Shown here piece after piece: positions 18,490-27,434 of a DNA stretch of 64,000 bases. Numbering within the stretch: the first letter of the stretch is position 1; each line of letters begins with the position of its first letter. Made by a program: the position numbers and the translations under genes. Below the pieces are notes generated by a model. The model was not told the DNA's origin. It made no database searches and saw nothing but the letters and a program-made list of their open reading frames with translations. The stretch spans positions 1 through 64,000 of the forward strand of contig CANMEI010000009.1 in assembly GCA_947496695.1 (NCBI GenBank), written 5' to 3'. The stretch comes from an uncultured Cellulophaga sp. Its GTDB lineage: Bacteria > Bacteroidota > Bacteroidia > Flavobacteriales > Flavobacteriaceae.

Positions 18490-20943
18490 TTAATCAACCA
18501 TAAACAAAGCATTGGCAAAAAATAGTTTTCCGTTTTCCCAAAAACCTCTGAATATAGGATTGTCAACCATGTAAATAACTTGGCCATGACCTATGTTTTC
18601 AACACCAAAAACTAGTGTTTCGTTTATCTTTTTTTGAGCTTCACTACCAGCAAAACCTGAAACTGGTGTCATATTTTTTTCTAAATAAACAACGTTACCA
18701 TTTTCTAAATACTCGTAAGCATCATTACCAAGTTTTAAAGTAAAATATTCTTGGTTATATCCGTAAGCTAAAGGGTTTGTGTTGTCAACTTTAGTCTTAA
18801 ATATAGCTCCAGTAATTAGTTTTTTAATTCCTTCACGTTCAGATTCTTCGTAAGTTGTGAATTTATTTATATCAGTTGAGTCTTTTTCTCCTTTTTTAGA
18901 AGTTATAGAAAAACCTTTTTTGCCTTCTAAAGCTTTAATAGCACCACCCATGGCAATAAGTTTTCCACCGCTAGAAACCCATTTTTGTAAATCTGAAGCC
19001 TTATTTTTTTCTAAAAATTTATCGTATCGTCCGTTTGGTAAAATTAGAATATCGTAATTGTTTAGGTTGTATAAATTAATGTTTTCAGCGTCTAAAACAG
19101 TTATAGGGTAATTTAATTGTTGTTCAAAAAAGTGCCAAACTTCACCAAATTGTAATGTTCGAGTTGGATTTCCTGTTAAAACTGCAATTCTGCTCTTTTT
19201 AATTGTATGTACTGAGCTAGCGCCAAAATCAGGACCATAATCTACAAAGCCAGTAGAAGTAGGGTGTAGTGCTTTAGTATGTTGGTTCGTAGCATTAGTT
19301 AAATTTTGAATAAAATTTTCAGTGTTTTTATTATCAGCTTTTGTAATTATTAAACTTCCTGGGTCATATTTTTCTCCATTAACACTAAATGCTTTTTGTG
19401 AAAAACGGACATTAATGTTTTTTTGTAGTAGATCTGCTAAAAAGCGAGCATCATTCAGACTATTCCAACCTGTAATGTAAGCATATGTATTTTCTGAAAT
19501 AATAGTATCAGGTATTACTTTTTCTACTGTTGCATTAGCCGTTACTTTGGTTTCTGATGCTATGGTGTTTAATCCGTATGCATAAGGTAAAGACCAAGCA
19601 GTAATATCATATGTAAGTGAGTCGCTTAATTTTGCACTTGGCTCAAATAAAACCTTTACTAATGTTCCTTTGGGTTGATCGGTTGAAACTACTAAAGCAT
19701 CGGTTTTAAATTTGTATGATTTAATTTTAGTAGAAGCATAATCTAAACCTTTTACGGTAGTAGGTTTTGTCCATCCGTACTTTACCTCATGTTGATCTAA
19801 TAGTTTTGTTAATGCTTTTAAATTATTTGTATTGCCGTTTAAAACATAACTCTTATACTTAAACTCTTTATTATTATAAAAATTTTCAAACTCACTATTA
19901 AGTTTTTCTATGTTTTTTGAAGCAACTTCAACGGTAGAAATTCCTGTTGTGAAATGGTGATCTATTCGATCTTCCAAAGTTAATGTATCACCTTTTTGGG
20001 TAAGAACGCCTAAACCGGCTCTTCCACTACCACCTTGTTCATAGGTCATGCCTATTGCTCCATTGTATAAAGGGTAAGTATCACCATAACTTGGGTAGAG
20101 TAAGTCAAAAACTTCTTTAGTAAAATAGTCCCATCCATTTGTGTCAAAATAACTAGCATGGTTTTTTCCAATGGTGTTTTGAAAATTACGTTGAAAATCT
20201 GTAATAACTTCATGATATGGTTCTGCTGCTGGGGCAAAATAATACGGAGCTTCAACCCCTTGTTCGTGAAAATCAACATGAATATGAGGCAACCATTTAT
20301 TGTATATTTTTATTCGTTGTTGGCTCTCAATTTGTGTTAACCAAGCCCAATCTCTGTTTAAATCAAACATATAATGATTTGGTCTACCATTTAGCCAAGG
20401 TTCATTATGTTCAATGCTTTTTGGGTCAGCATTATATGTTGCATTTTTGTTTTGGTAATACCAATTTACGTAACGATCGCGCCCATCAGGGTTTAAGCAT
20501 GGGTCTATAATAATAATAGTATTTTCTAATAAAGCTTCTTTTTTAGTCAACAACTCGTAAATTGTTTTCATTGAAGCCTCAGTACTCACGCTCTCATTAC
20601 CGTGAACATTATAACTAAGCCAAACAATTGCTTTGTTAGAATTTTCTTTACCAGTGATACTTTTTAAATGCGACTCACGAATATTTTCTAAATTGCTGAT
20701 GTTTTTACTGGTAGATATATAGGTAATAAATAAAGGTCTTTTTTCATTGGTTTCTCCATAAAACTCAATTTTCACTTGATCAGGCATTGCATCAGCTAAA
20801 TATTTATAATAATCTACAACTTTGTGGTGTCTTGTAAATTCAGTTCCAAGTTCGTAACCTAAAAACTCAGATGGAGATTTGATACTCTGAGCAAGAATTA
20901 AATTGTAAGAAATAAGAATAAAAACGACTAAAAATTTTTTCAT
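18490..20943 (-). CDS. Secreted M14 family zinc carboxypeptidase-like protein
   Basis: An 817-residue exported protein with a signal peptide ending 'NLILAQ' near residue 19. The M14 catalytic domain (about 25-370) has zinc ligands His114 and Glu117 (HGNE), the third ligand His222 or His226 in 'HIHVDFHEQG', and the general base Glu302 in 'MTYEQGG'. The C-terminal half includes a DJ-1/glutamine-amidotransferase-like segment ('SRIAVLTGNP', 'YDILILPNG'), as in other large flavobacterial M14 proteins. The likely role is extracellular or periplasmic peptide degradation. It stands alone between a terminator and its own promoter. Confidence 0.85.
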   Translation of the reverse strand: MKKFLVVFILISYNLILAQSIKSPSEFLGYELGTEFTRHHKVVDYYKYLADAMPDQVKIEFYGETNEKRPLFITYISTSKNISNLENIRESHLKSITGKENSNKAIVWLSYNVHGNESVSTEASMKTIYELLTKKEALLENTIIIIDPCLNPDGRDRYVNWYYQNKNATYNADPKSIEHNEPWLNGRPNHYMFDLNRDWAWLTQIESQQRIKIYNKWLPHIHVDFHEQGVEAPYYFAPAAEPYHEVITDFQRNFQNTIGKNHASYFDTNGWDYFTKEVFDLLYPSYGDTYPLYNGAIGMTYEQGGSGRAGLGVLTQKGDTLTLEDRIDHHFTTGISTVEVASKNIEKLNSEFENFYNNKEFKYKSYVLNGNTNNLKALTKLLDQHEVKYGWTKPTTVKGLDYASTKIKSYKFKTDALVVSTDQPKGTLVKVLFEPSAKLSDSLTYDITAWSLPYAYGLNTIASETKVTANATVEKVIPDTIISENTYAYITGWNSLNDARFLADLLQKNINVRFSQKAFSVNGEKYDPGSLIITKADNKNTENFIQNLTNATNQHTKALHPTSTGFVDYGPDFGASSVHTIKKSRIAVLTGNPTRTLQFGEVWHFFEQQLNYPITVLDAENINLYNLNNYDILILPNGRYDKFLEKNKASDLQKWVSSGGKLIAMGGAIKALEGKKGFSITSKKGEKDSTDINKFTTYEESEREGIKKLITGAIFKTKVDNTNPLAYGYNQEYFTLKLGNDAYEYLENGNVVYLEKNMTPVSGFAGSEAQKKINETLVFGVENIGHGQVIYMVDNPIFRGFWENGKLFFANALFMVD

Positions 20944-20966
20944 TCAGAATGTTATTTGATTTTAAT

Positions 20967-20974
20967 CAAAGCTA
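20967..20974 (-). promoter_or_regulatory. -7 promoter element of the M14 peptidase gene
   Basis: On the minus strand this reads TAGCTTTG, matching TAnnTTTG, 23 bases before the ATG at 20943. Confidence 0.5.
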
Positions 20975-21106
20975 AGAATAAAAAGAGAAAGTCATATAAA
21001 GCATTATTTATATTTATTTTCTGCTTTAGATGTTACAACTTAACGTATTTTTAAGCTACGATAAAATCTAAGAATTCTATATTTACAACGTTTTTTAAAT
21101 TAGCAT

Positions 21107-22708
21107 ATGAAGATTGATGGCATTCCCTTCAAACAAACAGGATATTTTTCAAAATTAATAGGAGATTATTTAGATGAAAATGTTAATCTAAAACCATTCT
21201 ATAATCGTTTTCCTAATATCAAAAATTTTAAATCTCAGATAGAAGAGAAGCAAAAGAATTTCCCTCAAAAAAATAGAATTGTACTTAGTGAAGCTTTATT
21301 AGACCAGTATAAAAATATTGAAACTAGTGAAGCTACTTTAAAAAATATTATTTCCTTAAAAGAAGAAAATACATTTACTATAGTTACTGGTCATCAATTA
21401 AATTTATTTACAGGGCCTTTGTATTTTTTGTACAAGATTATATCAACGATTAATTTAACGAAAGAATTAAAGGAAAAATACCCGAAAAATAATTTTGTTC
21501 CTATTTATTGGATGGCAACAGAAGATCATGATTTTGATGAAATAAATTATTTTAATTTAAATGGGAAAAAAATTCAATGGAGCGTTCCTGCTTCTGGTGG
21601 AGTTGGTAGGTTGTCTACAGAAGGTTTAGAAATAATCGCTAATACATTAGCATCAGAACTAGGGGGTAGTAAAAATGCAACGTATTTAATTGAGTTATTT
21701 AAAAAAGCATATTTATCTCATGATAATTTAACTGATGCGACACGTTTTTTAGCAAATGAATTATTTAAAGCCTACGGTTTGGTAATTTTTGACGGAGATG
21801 ACAAAGCTTTAAAGCAACTATTAATTCCGTTTGTAAAATCAGATTTATTACATAATACTTCTTTCAAAAAAGTTTCAGAAACTATTGGTAAAATTAATAG
21901 TTTGAATAAAAATTACCCTATACAGGTTAATCCTAGAGAGATAAATTATTTTTATTTACTAGATGGTATTAGGGAGCGTATTATAGAGAAAGAAGGAATT
22001 TTTTATGTCAACGAAACTGATTTAAGTTTTACGGAAGAAGAGATTTTAAATGAGTTAAATGAGCATCCTGAACGTTTTTCACCAAATGTTGTTTGTCGCC
22101 CATTATATCAAGAGGTGGTTTTGCCTAATTTATGTTATATAGGTGGTGGTGGAGAATTAGCATATTGGTTTGAGTTAAAATCATTTTTCTCAGAAGTAAA
22201 TATAACTTTTCCAATGTTGTTATTAAGAAATTCGGCATTGTTGATTACAGAAAAACAATTTGAAAAAATACAGAAATTAGAACTTAATATTTCTAACTTA
22301 TTTTTAAAACAGAATAGTTTAATTAATAAGAAAATAAGAGATATTTCTAATATTGATATAGATTTTACAACTCAAAAAAAATATTTAGTTGAGCAATTTA
22401 AAGCAATGTATGATATAGCTTCGCAAACAGATGAGTCTTTTGTTGGTGCTGTAAAAGCACAAGAAGTTAAACAGTTAAACGGTTTAGATAATTTAGAGAA
22501 GAGGCTGTTAAAGGCTCAGAAGCGCAAATTGAAAGATCATGTTGTTCGGTTAACGAGCTTACAGAATGAGTTGTTTCCTAACTTTTCATTACAAGAACGT
22601 CAAACTAATTTCTCTGAATTTTATTTAGCTTATGGTGATCAGTTAATCCCTGCTTTAGTAAAACATTTAGATCCTTTGACTACCGAATTTGAAGTTTTAG
22701 TTCTTTAA
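21107..22708 (+). CDS. bshC: Putative cysteine ligase BshC (bacillithiol synthesis)
   Basis: A 533-residue homologue of BshC, which adds cysteine to GlcN-malate in the last step of bacillithiol synthesis. It shows the N-terminal 'YFSKLIGDYLD', the nucleotide-binding 'VTGHQLNLFTGPLYFLYK' segment, 'WMATEDHDFDEINYF', and the C-terminal helical coiled coil ending in 'DPLTTEFEVLVL', all typical. The length is normal. bshA and bshB are not in the window. It links the organism to a low-molecular-weight thiol pool that the neighbouring Ohr and MsrA systems could draw on. A near-consensus -7 box (TATATTTA, 21078-21085) precedes it. Confidence 0.9.
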   Translation: MKIDGIPFKQTGYFSKLIGDYLDENVNLKPFYNRFPNIKNFKSQIEEKQKNFPQKNRIVLSEALLDQYKNIETSEATLKNIISLKEENTFTIVTGHQLNLFTGPLYFLYKIISTINLTKELKEKYPKNNFVPIYWMATEDHDFDEINYFNLNGKKIQWSVPASGGVGRLSTEGLEIIANTLASELGGSKNATYLIELFKKAYLSHDNLTDATRFLANELFKAYGLVIFDGDDKALKQLLIPFVKSDLLHNTSFKKVSETIGKINSLNKNYPIQVNPREINYFYLLDGIRERIIEKEGIFYVNETDLSFTEEEILNELNEHPERFSPNVVCRPLYQEVVLPNLCYIGGGGELAYWFELKSFFSEVNITFPMLLLRNSALLITEKQFEKIQKLELNISNLFLKQNSLINKKIRDISNIDIDFTTQKKYLVEQFKAMYDIASQTDESFVGAVKAQEVKQLNGLDNLEKRLLKAQKRKLKDHVVRLTSLQNELFPNFSLQERQTNFSEFYLAYGDQLIPALVKHLDPLTTEFEVLVL

Positions 22709-22763
22709 ATAAAAACTTTTTTTTAAAAGTATATTCTATATTATCTTAATATTTTTACAGCTT

Positions 22764-23714
22764 ATGAAGTTAGATGATATTAATTTAATTTATTACGCAA
22801 AAAATTTCGGTAGAAATGCATTGCCAGATATCTTTTTTAAAAAAGTATTTAAAAGTATAAGAGACTATGAAACTGTTAGTGATAAAGAAGAGTTGAATGC
22901 TAGATTAGCTTATTATTTTAAAAGTGATGATACTTTTGAAGTTCTTAAAGATGCTGTGGCGGTAAAAGATTTCAAAAAAACGATTAGTACCACTTATTTT
23001 TTTGATCTTAAAGAATTCCTTCATTTTTTTAAATCACATATAAAATTTGCTTTTCATTTTGGTGATGAAACACATGTAAATTCTTATCCCACACTGTTTA
23101 AAGCAAGACCAATTTATGGTGATAACTCAAATTCAATTTTGTTCAAATTAAACAAGCGTAGACATTTTAAATGGGTAGATGATACGTTGAGTTTTTCTGA
23201 TAAAAAAAATAAAATGGTTTGGCGTGGCAAAGCTTGGCATGCGTTGCGAACTGAGTTCGTGAAGAAATTTTATGACCATCCGTTATGTGATGTTGGGCAA
23301 GTAAATAAGCTTAAAGAAAACAAACCTTGGGTAAAAGGTTTTTTATCTATTAAAGAGCAATTAAAGTACAAATTTATATTTTGCCCAGAGGGTAATGATG
23401 TTGCGACAAATTTAAAATGGGTAATGTCATCAAACTCACTTTGTATTATGCCAAAACCAAATTACGAAACTTGGTTTATGGAAGGCACGCTTGTTGCAGG
23501 TGTCCATTATGTTGAGGTAGAAAGCGATTGTTCTAATTTAGAAGAGAAATTAGAGTATTATTCTAAGAATGAAAAAGAAGCTCAAATTATAATTGAGAAT
23601 GCACATAAACACGTAAAACAATTTCAAAATAAAAAATTTGAAGATTTACTTTGTTTAAAAGTGTTAGAAAAGTACGCAGTATTATCTAATCAAAAAGATT
23701 ATTTTAAATTTTAA
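22764..23714 (+). CDS. Glycosyltransferase family 90 (CAP10-like, LPS-type)
   Basis: A 316-residue cytoplasmic protein of the CAP10/GT90 type. It has 'KMVWRGKAWHALRTEFV', the conserved 'KYKFIFCPEGNDVATNLKWVMSSNS' core and 'WFMEGTLVAGVHYVEV', all matching the Lipopolysaccharide-modifying/GT90 family that transfers glucose or xylose to glycans. The expected role is surface polysaccharide or LPS decoration. It follows bshC after 55 bases on the same strand without an obvious terminator, but no other LPS genes flank it. The acceptor is unknown. Confidence 0.82.
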   Translation: MKLDDINLIYYAKNFGRNALPDIFFKKVFKSIRDYETVSDKEELNARLAYYFKSDDTFEVLKDAVAVKDFKKTISTTYFFDLKEFLHFFKSHIKFAFHFGDETHVNSYPTLFKARPIYGDNSNSILFKLNKRRHFKWVDDTLSFSDKKNKMVWRGKAWHALRTEFVKKFYDHPLCDVGQVNKLKENKPWVKGFLSIKEQLKYKFIFCPEGNDVATNLKWVMSSNSLCIMPKPNYETWFMEGTLVAGVHYVEVESDCSNLEEKLEYYSKNEKEAQIIIENAHKHVKQFQNKKFEDLLCLKVLEKYAVLSNQKDYFKF

Positions 23715-23798
23715 TAGGTCAGAATAATTGGTTGCTATAGCTTTATAGAAAAATAATAATAGGATTGAATTTGTTTTCAATAAAAAGTCCATTTTTAA

Positions 23799-25169
23799 AT
23801 GCATAATATAGATATTGAAGTAGTAGAAATGACACTTGATGTCATGAAATATGTTATAAATCGTATTACTAAAACTTCTCCGGAGTTAGGGAAACCAAAA
23901 AAAGAAGAAGAATTAAAAGCTTTAGTAGGAGATACAATTACCTCAAAAGGTATTGGAGGAGAAAAAGCATTTCAGTTATTCCGTGATGTGTTAGTAAAGG
24001 CAACAGTGCCAATTGATCATCCTAGAAATTTAGCTTTTGTACCTGCATCTCCTACGCGTGCCGCCATTATGTTTGATTTAATTACATCAGCCTCAAGTAT
24101 TCATGGAGCATATTGGATGGAAGGTGCTGGGGGTATTTTTTGTGAAAACGAAGCAATGCATTGGCTAGTTTCTTTAACGGGAATGCCTAAAGGTGCTTTT
24201 GGTGTTTTTACAAGTGGAGGAACGGCAGCTAACTTATCTGCATTAGTTGCAGCACGTGAAAATTGGAGACAAAACCCAGAAAATAATGATTTAAAAGGAA
24301 TTATTATTACATCTGTTGGAGCACACTCTTCTGTGAAAGCTATGGCTAAAGTTATGGATACAGAAATAATTTTAGTACCAAGTGAAGAGCGTTTACATGC
24401 AGATGAGCTAAAAAAATTATTTACAGAACTGCCAGTTGATAAACAACGTAGAGTATTTTCAATTGTGGCAACTGCAGGAACAACAAATGCTGGTATTATT
24501 GACGATTTAGATGGAGTAGCAGATTTTTGTAAAGATAAAAACCTATGGTTTCATGTTGATGGAGCGTACGGAGGTGGTGCATTACTTGCAGATTCTGTGC
24601 GTCATTTATTTAATGGAATTGAAAAAGCAGATAGTATAACTATAGATCCGCATAAATGGTTGTTTTCACCATACGACTGTGGAGCTGTTTTATATAGAAA
24701 CCCAGAAATAGCAAAAGTGGCTCATTCACAAGAAGGTTCTTATTTAGAGATTTTTAAAGATGAAGGTGCTCATGGTTTTAATCCTACAGATTATCAAATT
24801 CAATTGACAAGAAGGTTGAGAGGTATGCCTTTGTGGTTTTCTTTAGCGATGCATGGTATTGATAAGTATAAATGGGCAGTCGAATGTGGCATTTCTTTAG
24901 CAATTACAGCAGGGGAATTAATTACTGAAGATGATTATGTTGAGTTGGTAAGAGAGCCAAGCTTATCTTGTGTGCTTTTTAGGCGTAAAGGCTGGACTCC
25001 TGAAGATTATAGAAATTGGACCTATGAAAATCATAGAAAAGGTTTTGCGTTAGTTACGCCTACAAAATGGAAACAAGGAGACTCTTTTGAAACAGTAGCC
25101 CGTTTTTGTTTTATAAATCCTGATACAACAAAAAAAGATATAGCAGATATTTTAGCAACAATGCATTAA
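23799..25169 (+). CDS. Group II PLP-dependent amino acid decarboxylase
   Basis: A 456-residue pyridoxal-dependent decarboxylase of the AADC/glutamate-decarboxylase superfamily. It has 'GVFTSGGTAANLSALVAAR', the PLP-contact 'WFHVDGAYGGGAL', and Schiff-base Lys286 in 'DPHKWLFSPYDCG'. The length fits the bacterial aromatic-L-amino-acid or diaminobutyrate type. The substrate cannot be assigned. It converges on a PNPOx-fold gene with a 4-base overlap; no transporter or antiporter is adjacent, which argues against an acid-resistance system. Confidence 0.85.
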   Translation: MHNIDIEVVEMTLDVMKYVINRITKTSPELGKPKKEEELKALVGDTITSKGIGGEKAFQLFRDVLVKATVPIDHPRNLAFVPASPTRAAIMFDLITSASSIHGAYWMEGAGGIFCENEAMHWLVSLTGMPKGAFGVFTSGGTAANLSALVAARENWRQNPENNDLKGIIITSVGAHSSVKAMAKVMDTEIILVPSEERLHADELKKLFTELPVDKQRRVFSIVATAGTTNAGIIDDLDGVADFCKDKNLWFHVDGAYGGGALLADSVRHLFNGIEKADSITIDPHKWLFSPYDCGAVLYRNPEIAKVAHSQEGSYLEIFKDEGAHGFNPTDYQIQLTRRLRGMPLWFSLAMHGIDKYKWAVECGISLAITAGELITEDDYVELVREPSLSCVLFRRKGWTPEDYRNWTYENHRKGFALVTPTKWKQGDSFETVARFCFINPDTTKKDIADILATMH

Positions 25170-25711
25170 GGTACTAGGAATTCGCCATTCCATTGGTCAC
25201 TTACTTTTGTGTATTTAATTTTTAGATGACTTGGTTTTGCCAATTTTAAGTAATCAATTTTTTGAGGTTCAATAGTAATAATGCAAAAATAATTTTCATT
25301 ATTTAAATATTCTATATCAGATGATTTTTTTACACGACTACCTGGTGGCAAGGTAGTTGTGTAATCATTTTTGGAATTGTCATCAATTTTATTCCAATAT
25401 CTGGTAATTATTTTATCGTTTTTGATAATAGAGGCATTGCCTTCTATTTTTAATTGTATTCTTTTTTCTGGATGATATAGTAGGATGCTAACTTTTTGAT
25501 TTTTGATTATTTCAGCTACTTTTCTTGAACGTTTATCTGTAAAAAAACTAATATCCAAATTTTCAGAAAAATCACGAAATACTACAGTTCGTAAATTTGG
25601 AGTGTTGTCAAAACTTATAGTTCCAAGGGTGAAAAAACGAAATGGGTGACCATATTCTGTTATTCCTTTGGTAAGTTCTGATTTTATGTCTGAAAATATT
25701 GTAGAAATCAT
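25166..25711 (-). CDS. PNPOx-fold flavin/pyridoxamine oxidase family protein
   Basis: A 181-residue split-barrel FMN-binding protein. It has 'RFFTLGTISFDNTPNLRTVVFRDFS', 'ISFFTDKRSRKVAEI', and a PNPOx-like dimer segment 'RYWNKIDDNSKNDY' with 'PPGSRV'. It resembles the N-terminal FMN domain of pyridoxamine-phosphate oxidase and is shorter than true PdxH, without its C-terminal dimerisation block. A redox role with FMN is likely and PLP synthesis uncertain. Its gene tail overlaps the PLP decarboxylase gene by 4 bases, in convergent orientation. Confidence 0.8.
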   Translation of the reverse strand: MISTIFSDIKSELTKGITEYGHPFRFFTLGTISFDNTPNLRTVVFRDFSENLDISFFTDKRSRKVAEIIKNQKVSILLYHPEKRIQLKIEGNASIIKNDKIITRYWNKIDDNSKNDYTTTLPPGSRVKKSSDIEYLNNENYFCIITIEPQKIDYLKLAKPSHLKIKYTKVSDQWNGEFLVP

Positions 25712-25840
25712 GCTATATTTTTTGAAATTTAAAAGAGTAAGGAGTAAAGTATTAACGGAATATATTAACAGTTTTCAAAAAATGTTGAAATATTTAGATA
25801 AATATACTTAAAAGAAGCTTTTCTAAAATTTTCATTTTAC

Positions 25841-25848
25841 TATTTTTG
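25841..25848 (+). promoter_or_regulatory. -7 promoter element abutting guaA start
   Basis: TATTTTTG (TAnnTTTG) ends 3 bases before the ATG at 25852. Initiation from it would fall at the start codon itself, so guaA may be leaderless; otherwise another promoter upstream is needed. Confidence 0.4.
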
Positions 25849-25851
25849 CGG

Positions 25852-27384
25852 ATGCAAAATAACGTCCTGATTTTAGATTTTGGTTCTCAGTATACACAAC
25901 TTATCGCAAGAAGAGTTAGAGAACTTAATATTTTTTGTGAGATTAAGCCTTACAATAAGCCTCCTGAAGATTTGTCAATTTATAAAGCCGTAATACTTTC
26001 TGGTTCTCCTTTTTCGGTAAGAGCAGAAGATGCACCGCATCCAGATTTGTCAGAAATACAAGGTAAAGTACCTTTATTGGCAGTCTGTTATGGAGCTCAG
26101 TATTTAGCACATTTTAAAGGTGGTAATGTGTCGCCATCAAATACTAGGGAGTATGGTAGGGCAAATTTATCTTATATAAAGTCAGAAGAAGCTTTTTTTG
26201 ATAATATTAGTGAGGGTAGCCAGGTTTGGATGAGTCATTCAGATACTATAAAAGTTTTGCCTACTAATGGTGTTAAATTAGCAAGTACTAATGATGTTGA
26301 AAATGCAGCTTATAAAATTGAAGGCGAAGATACGTATGCTATACAATTTCACCCCGAAGTATACCATTCAACTGACGGAAAACAATTATTAGAAAATTTT
26401 TTAGTACACATTGCAGGAGTAGAACAAACATGGACACCAGCTGCATTTGTTGAAACTACGGTTGACTATTTGAGAGAGAAAATTGGTGATGAAAAAGTAA
26501 TTCTAGGCCTTTCAGGTGGTGTAGATTCATCTGTTGCAGCCATGCTTTTACATAGAGCTATTGGTAAAAACTTGCATTGTATTTTTGTTAATAACGGTTT
26601 ATTACGAAAAGATGAATTCCCTAGTGTATTAAAACAATATGAGGGAATGGGATTAAATGTTAAAGGAGTTGATGCTTCGGCACGTTTTTTGGATGAATTA
26701 GCAGGAGAGAGCGATCCGGAGAAGAAGCGTAAAATAATAGGTCGTGTATTTATTGAAGTTTTTGATGATGAGTCACACTTAGTAACCAATGCAAAATGGT
26801 TGGCACAAGGTACTATTTATCCTGATGTTATTGAGTCAGTTTCAGCAACTGGAGGGCCATCGGCAACTATAAAAAGTCATCATAATGTAGGCGGATTGCC
26901 GGATTTTATGAAGTTAAGTGTTGTTGAACCATTACGTATGTTGTTTAAAGATGAGGTTCGTAGAGTTGGTGCAAGTATGGGCTTAGATCCTTTATTGTTA
27001 GGTAGGCATCCTTTTCCAGGACCAGGGTTAGCAATTAGAATATTAGGGGATATCACTAGAGAAAAAGTAGCTATATTGCAAGAAGTAGATGCTATTTTTA
27101 TAAACGGATTAAAAGAAGCAGGGCTTTATGATGATGTTTGGCAGGCCGGAGCTATGCTTTTACCCGTAAATAGTGTAGGTGTTATGGGTGATGAAAGAAC
27201 TTATGAGAAATGTGTGGCTTTACGTGCTGTTGAAAGTACTGATGGTATGACTGCAGATTGGGTAAATTTACCTTATGAGTTTTTACAAAAAACGTCTAAC
27301 GATATTATAAATAAAGTAAGAGGTGTAAATAGAGTTGTATATGATATTAGCTCTAAACCACCAGCAACAATAGAGTGGGAGTAA
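25852..27384 (+). CDS. guaA: GMP synthase (glutamine-hydrolysing)
   Basis: A 510-residue bifunctional enzyme that converts XMP, ATP and glutamine to GMP. The N-terminal class I glutamine amidotransferase (about 1-190) has nucleophile Cys79 in '[10 protein letters not shown]' and the His/Glu pair in 'FHPEVYH'. The ATP pyrophosphatase (about 205-385) has the P-loop '[11 protein letters not shown]', followed by the C-terminal dimerisation domain ending 'KPPATIEWE'. The start is set at ATG 25852; the upstream TTG (25846) lies in the -7 box and is rejected. Length and motifs are complete. The LysM gene follows after 50 bases. Confidence 0.95.
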   Translation: MQNNVLILDFGSQYTQLIARRVRELNIFCEIKPYNKPPEDLSIYKAVILSGSPFSVRAEDAPHPDLSEIQGKVPLLAVCYGAQYLAHFKGGNVSPSNTREYGRANLSYIKSEEAFFDNISEGSQVWMSHSDTIKVLPTNGVKLASTNDVENAAYKIEGEDTYAIQFHPEVYHSTDGKQLLENFLVHIAGVEQTWTPAAFVETTVDYLREKIGDEKVILGLSGGVDSSVAAMLLHRAIGKNLHCIFVNNGLLRKDEFPSVLKQYEGMGLNVKGVDASARFLDELAGESDPEKKRKIIGRVFIEVFDDESHLVTNAKWLAQGTIYPDVIESVSATGGPSATIKSHHNVGGLPDFMKLSVVEPLRMLFKDEVRRVGASMGLDPLLLGRHPFPGPGLAIRILGDITREKVAILQEVDAIFINGLKEAGLYDDVWQAGAMLLPVNSVGVMGDERTYEKCVALRAVESTDGMTADWVNLPYEFLQKTSNDIINKVRGVNRVVYDISSKPPATIEWE

Positions 27385-27421
27385 GCAATAAAAGCAAAAG
27401 TAACAACTAGAACAACGAAAA

Positions 27422-27429
27422 TATTTTTG
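27422..27429 (+). promoter_or_regulatory. -7 promoter element abutting the LysM gene
   Basis: TATTTTTG ends 5 bases before the ATG at 27435, so a transcript starting from it would have virtually no leader. It may add to read-through from guaA. Confidence 0.4.
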
Positions 27430-27434
27430 ATTAG

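Noticed and set aside
25846-25851. TTG start for guaA
   Set aside because: The TTG is part of the -7 box, and relatives begin at the Met two codons later.
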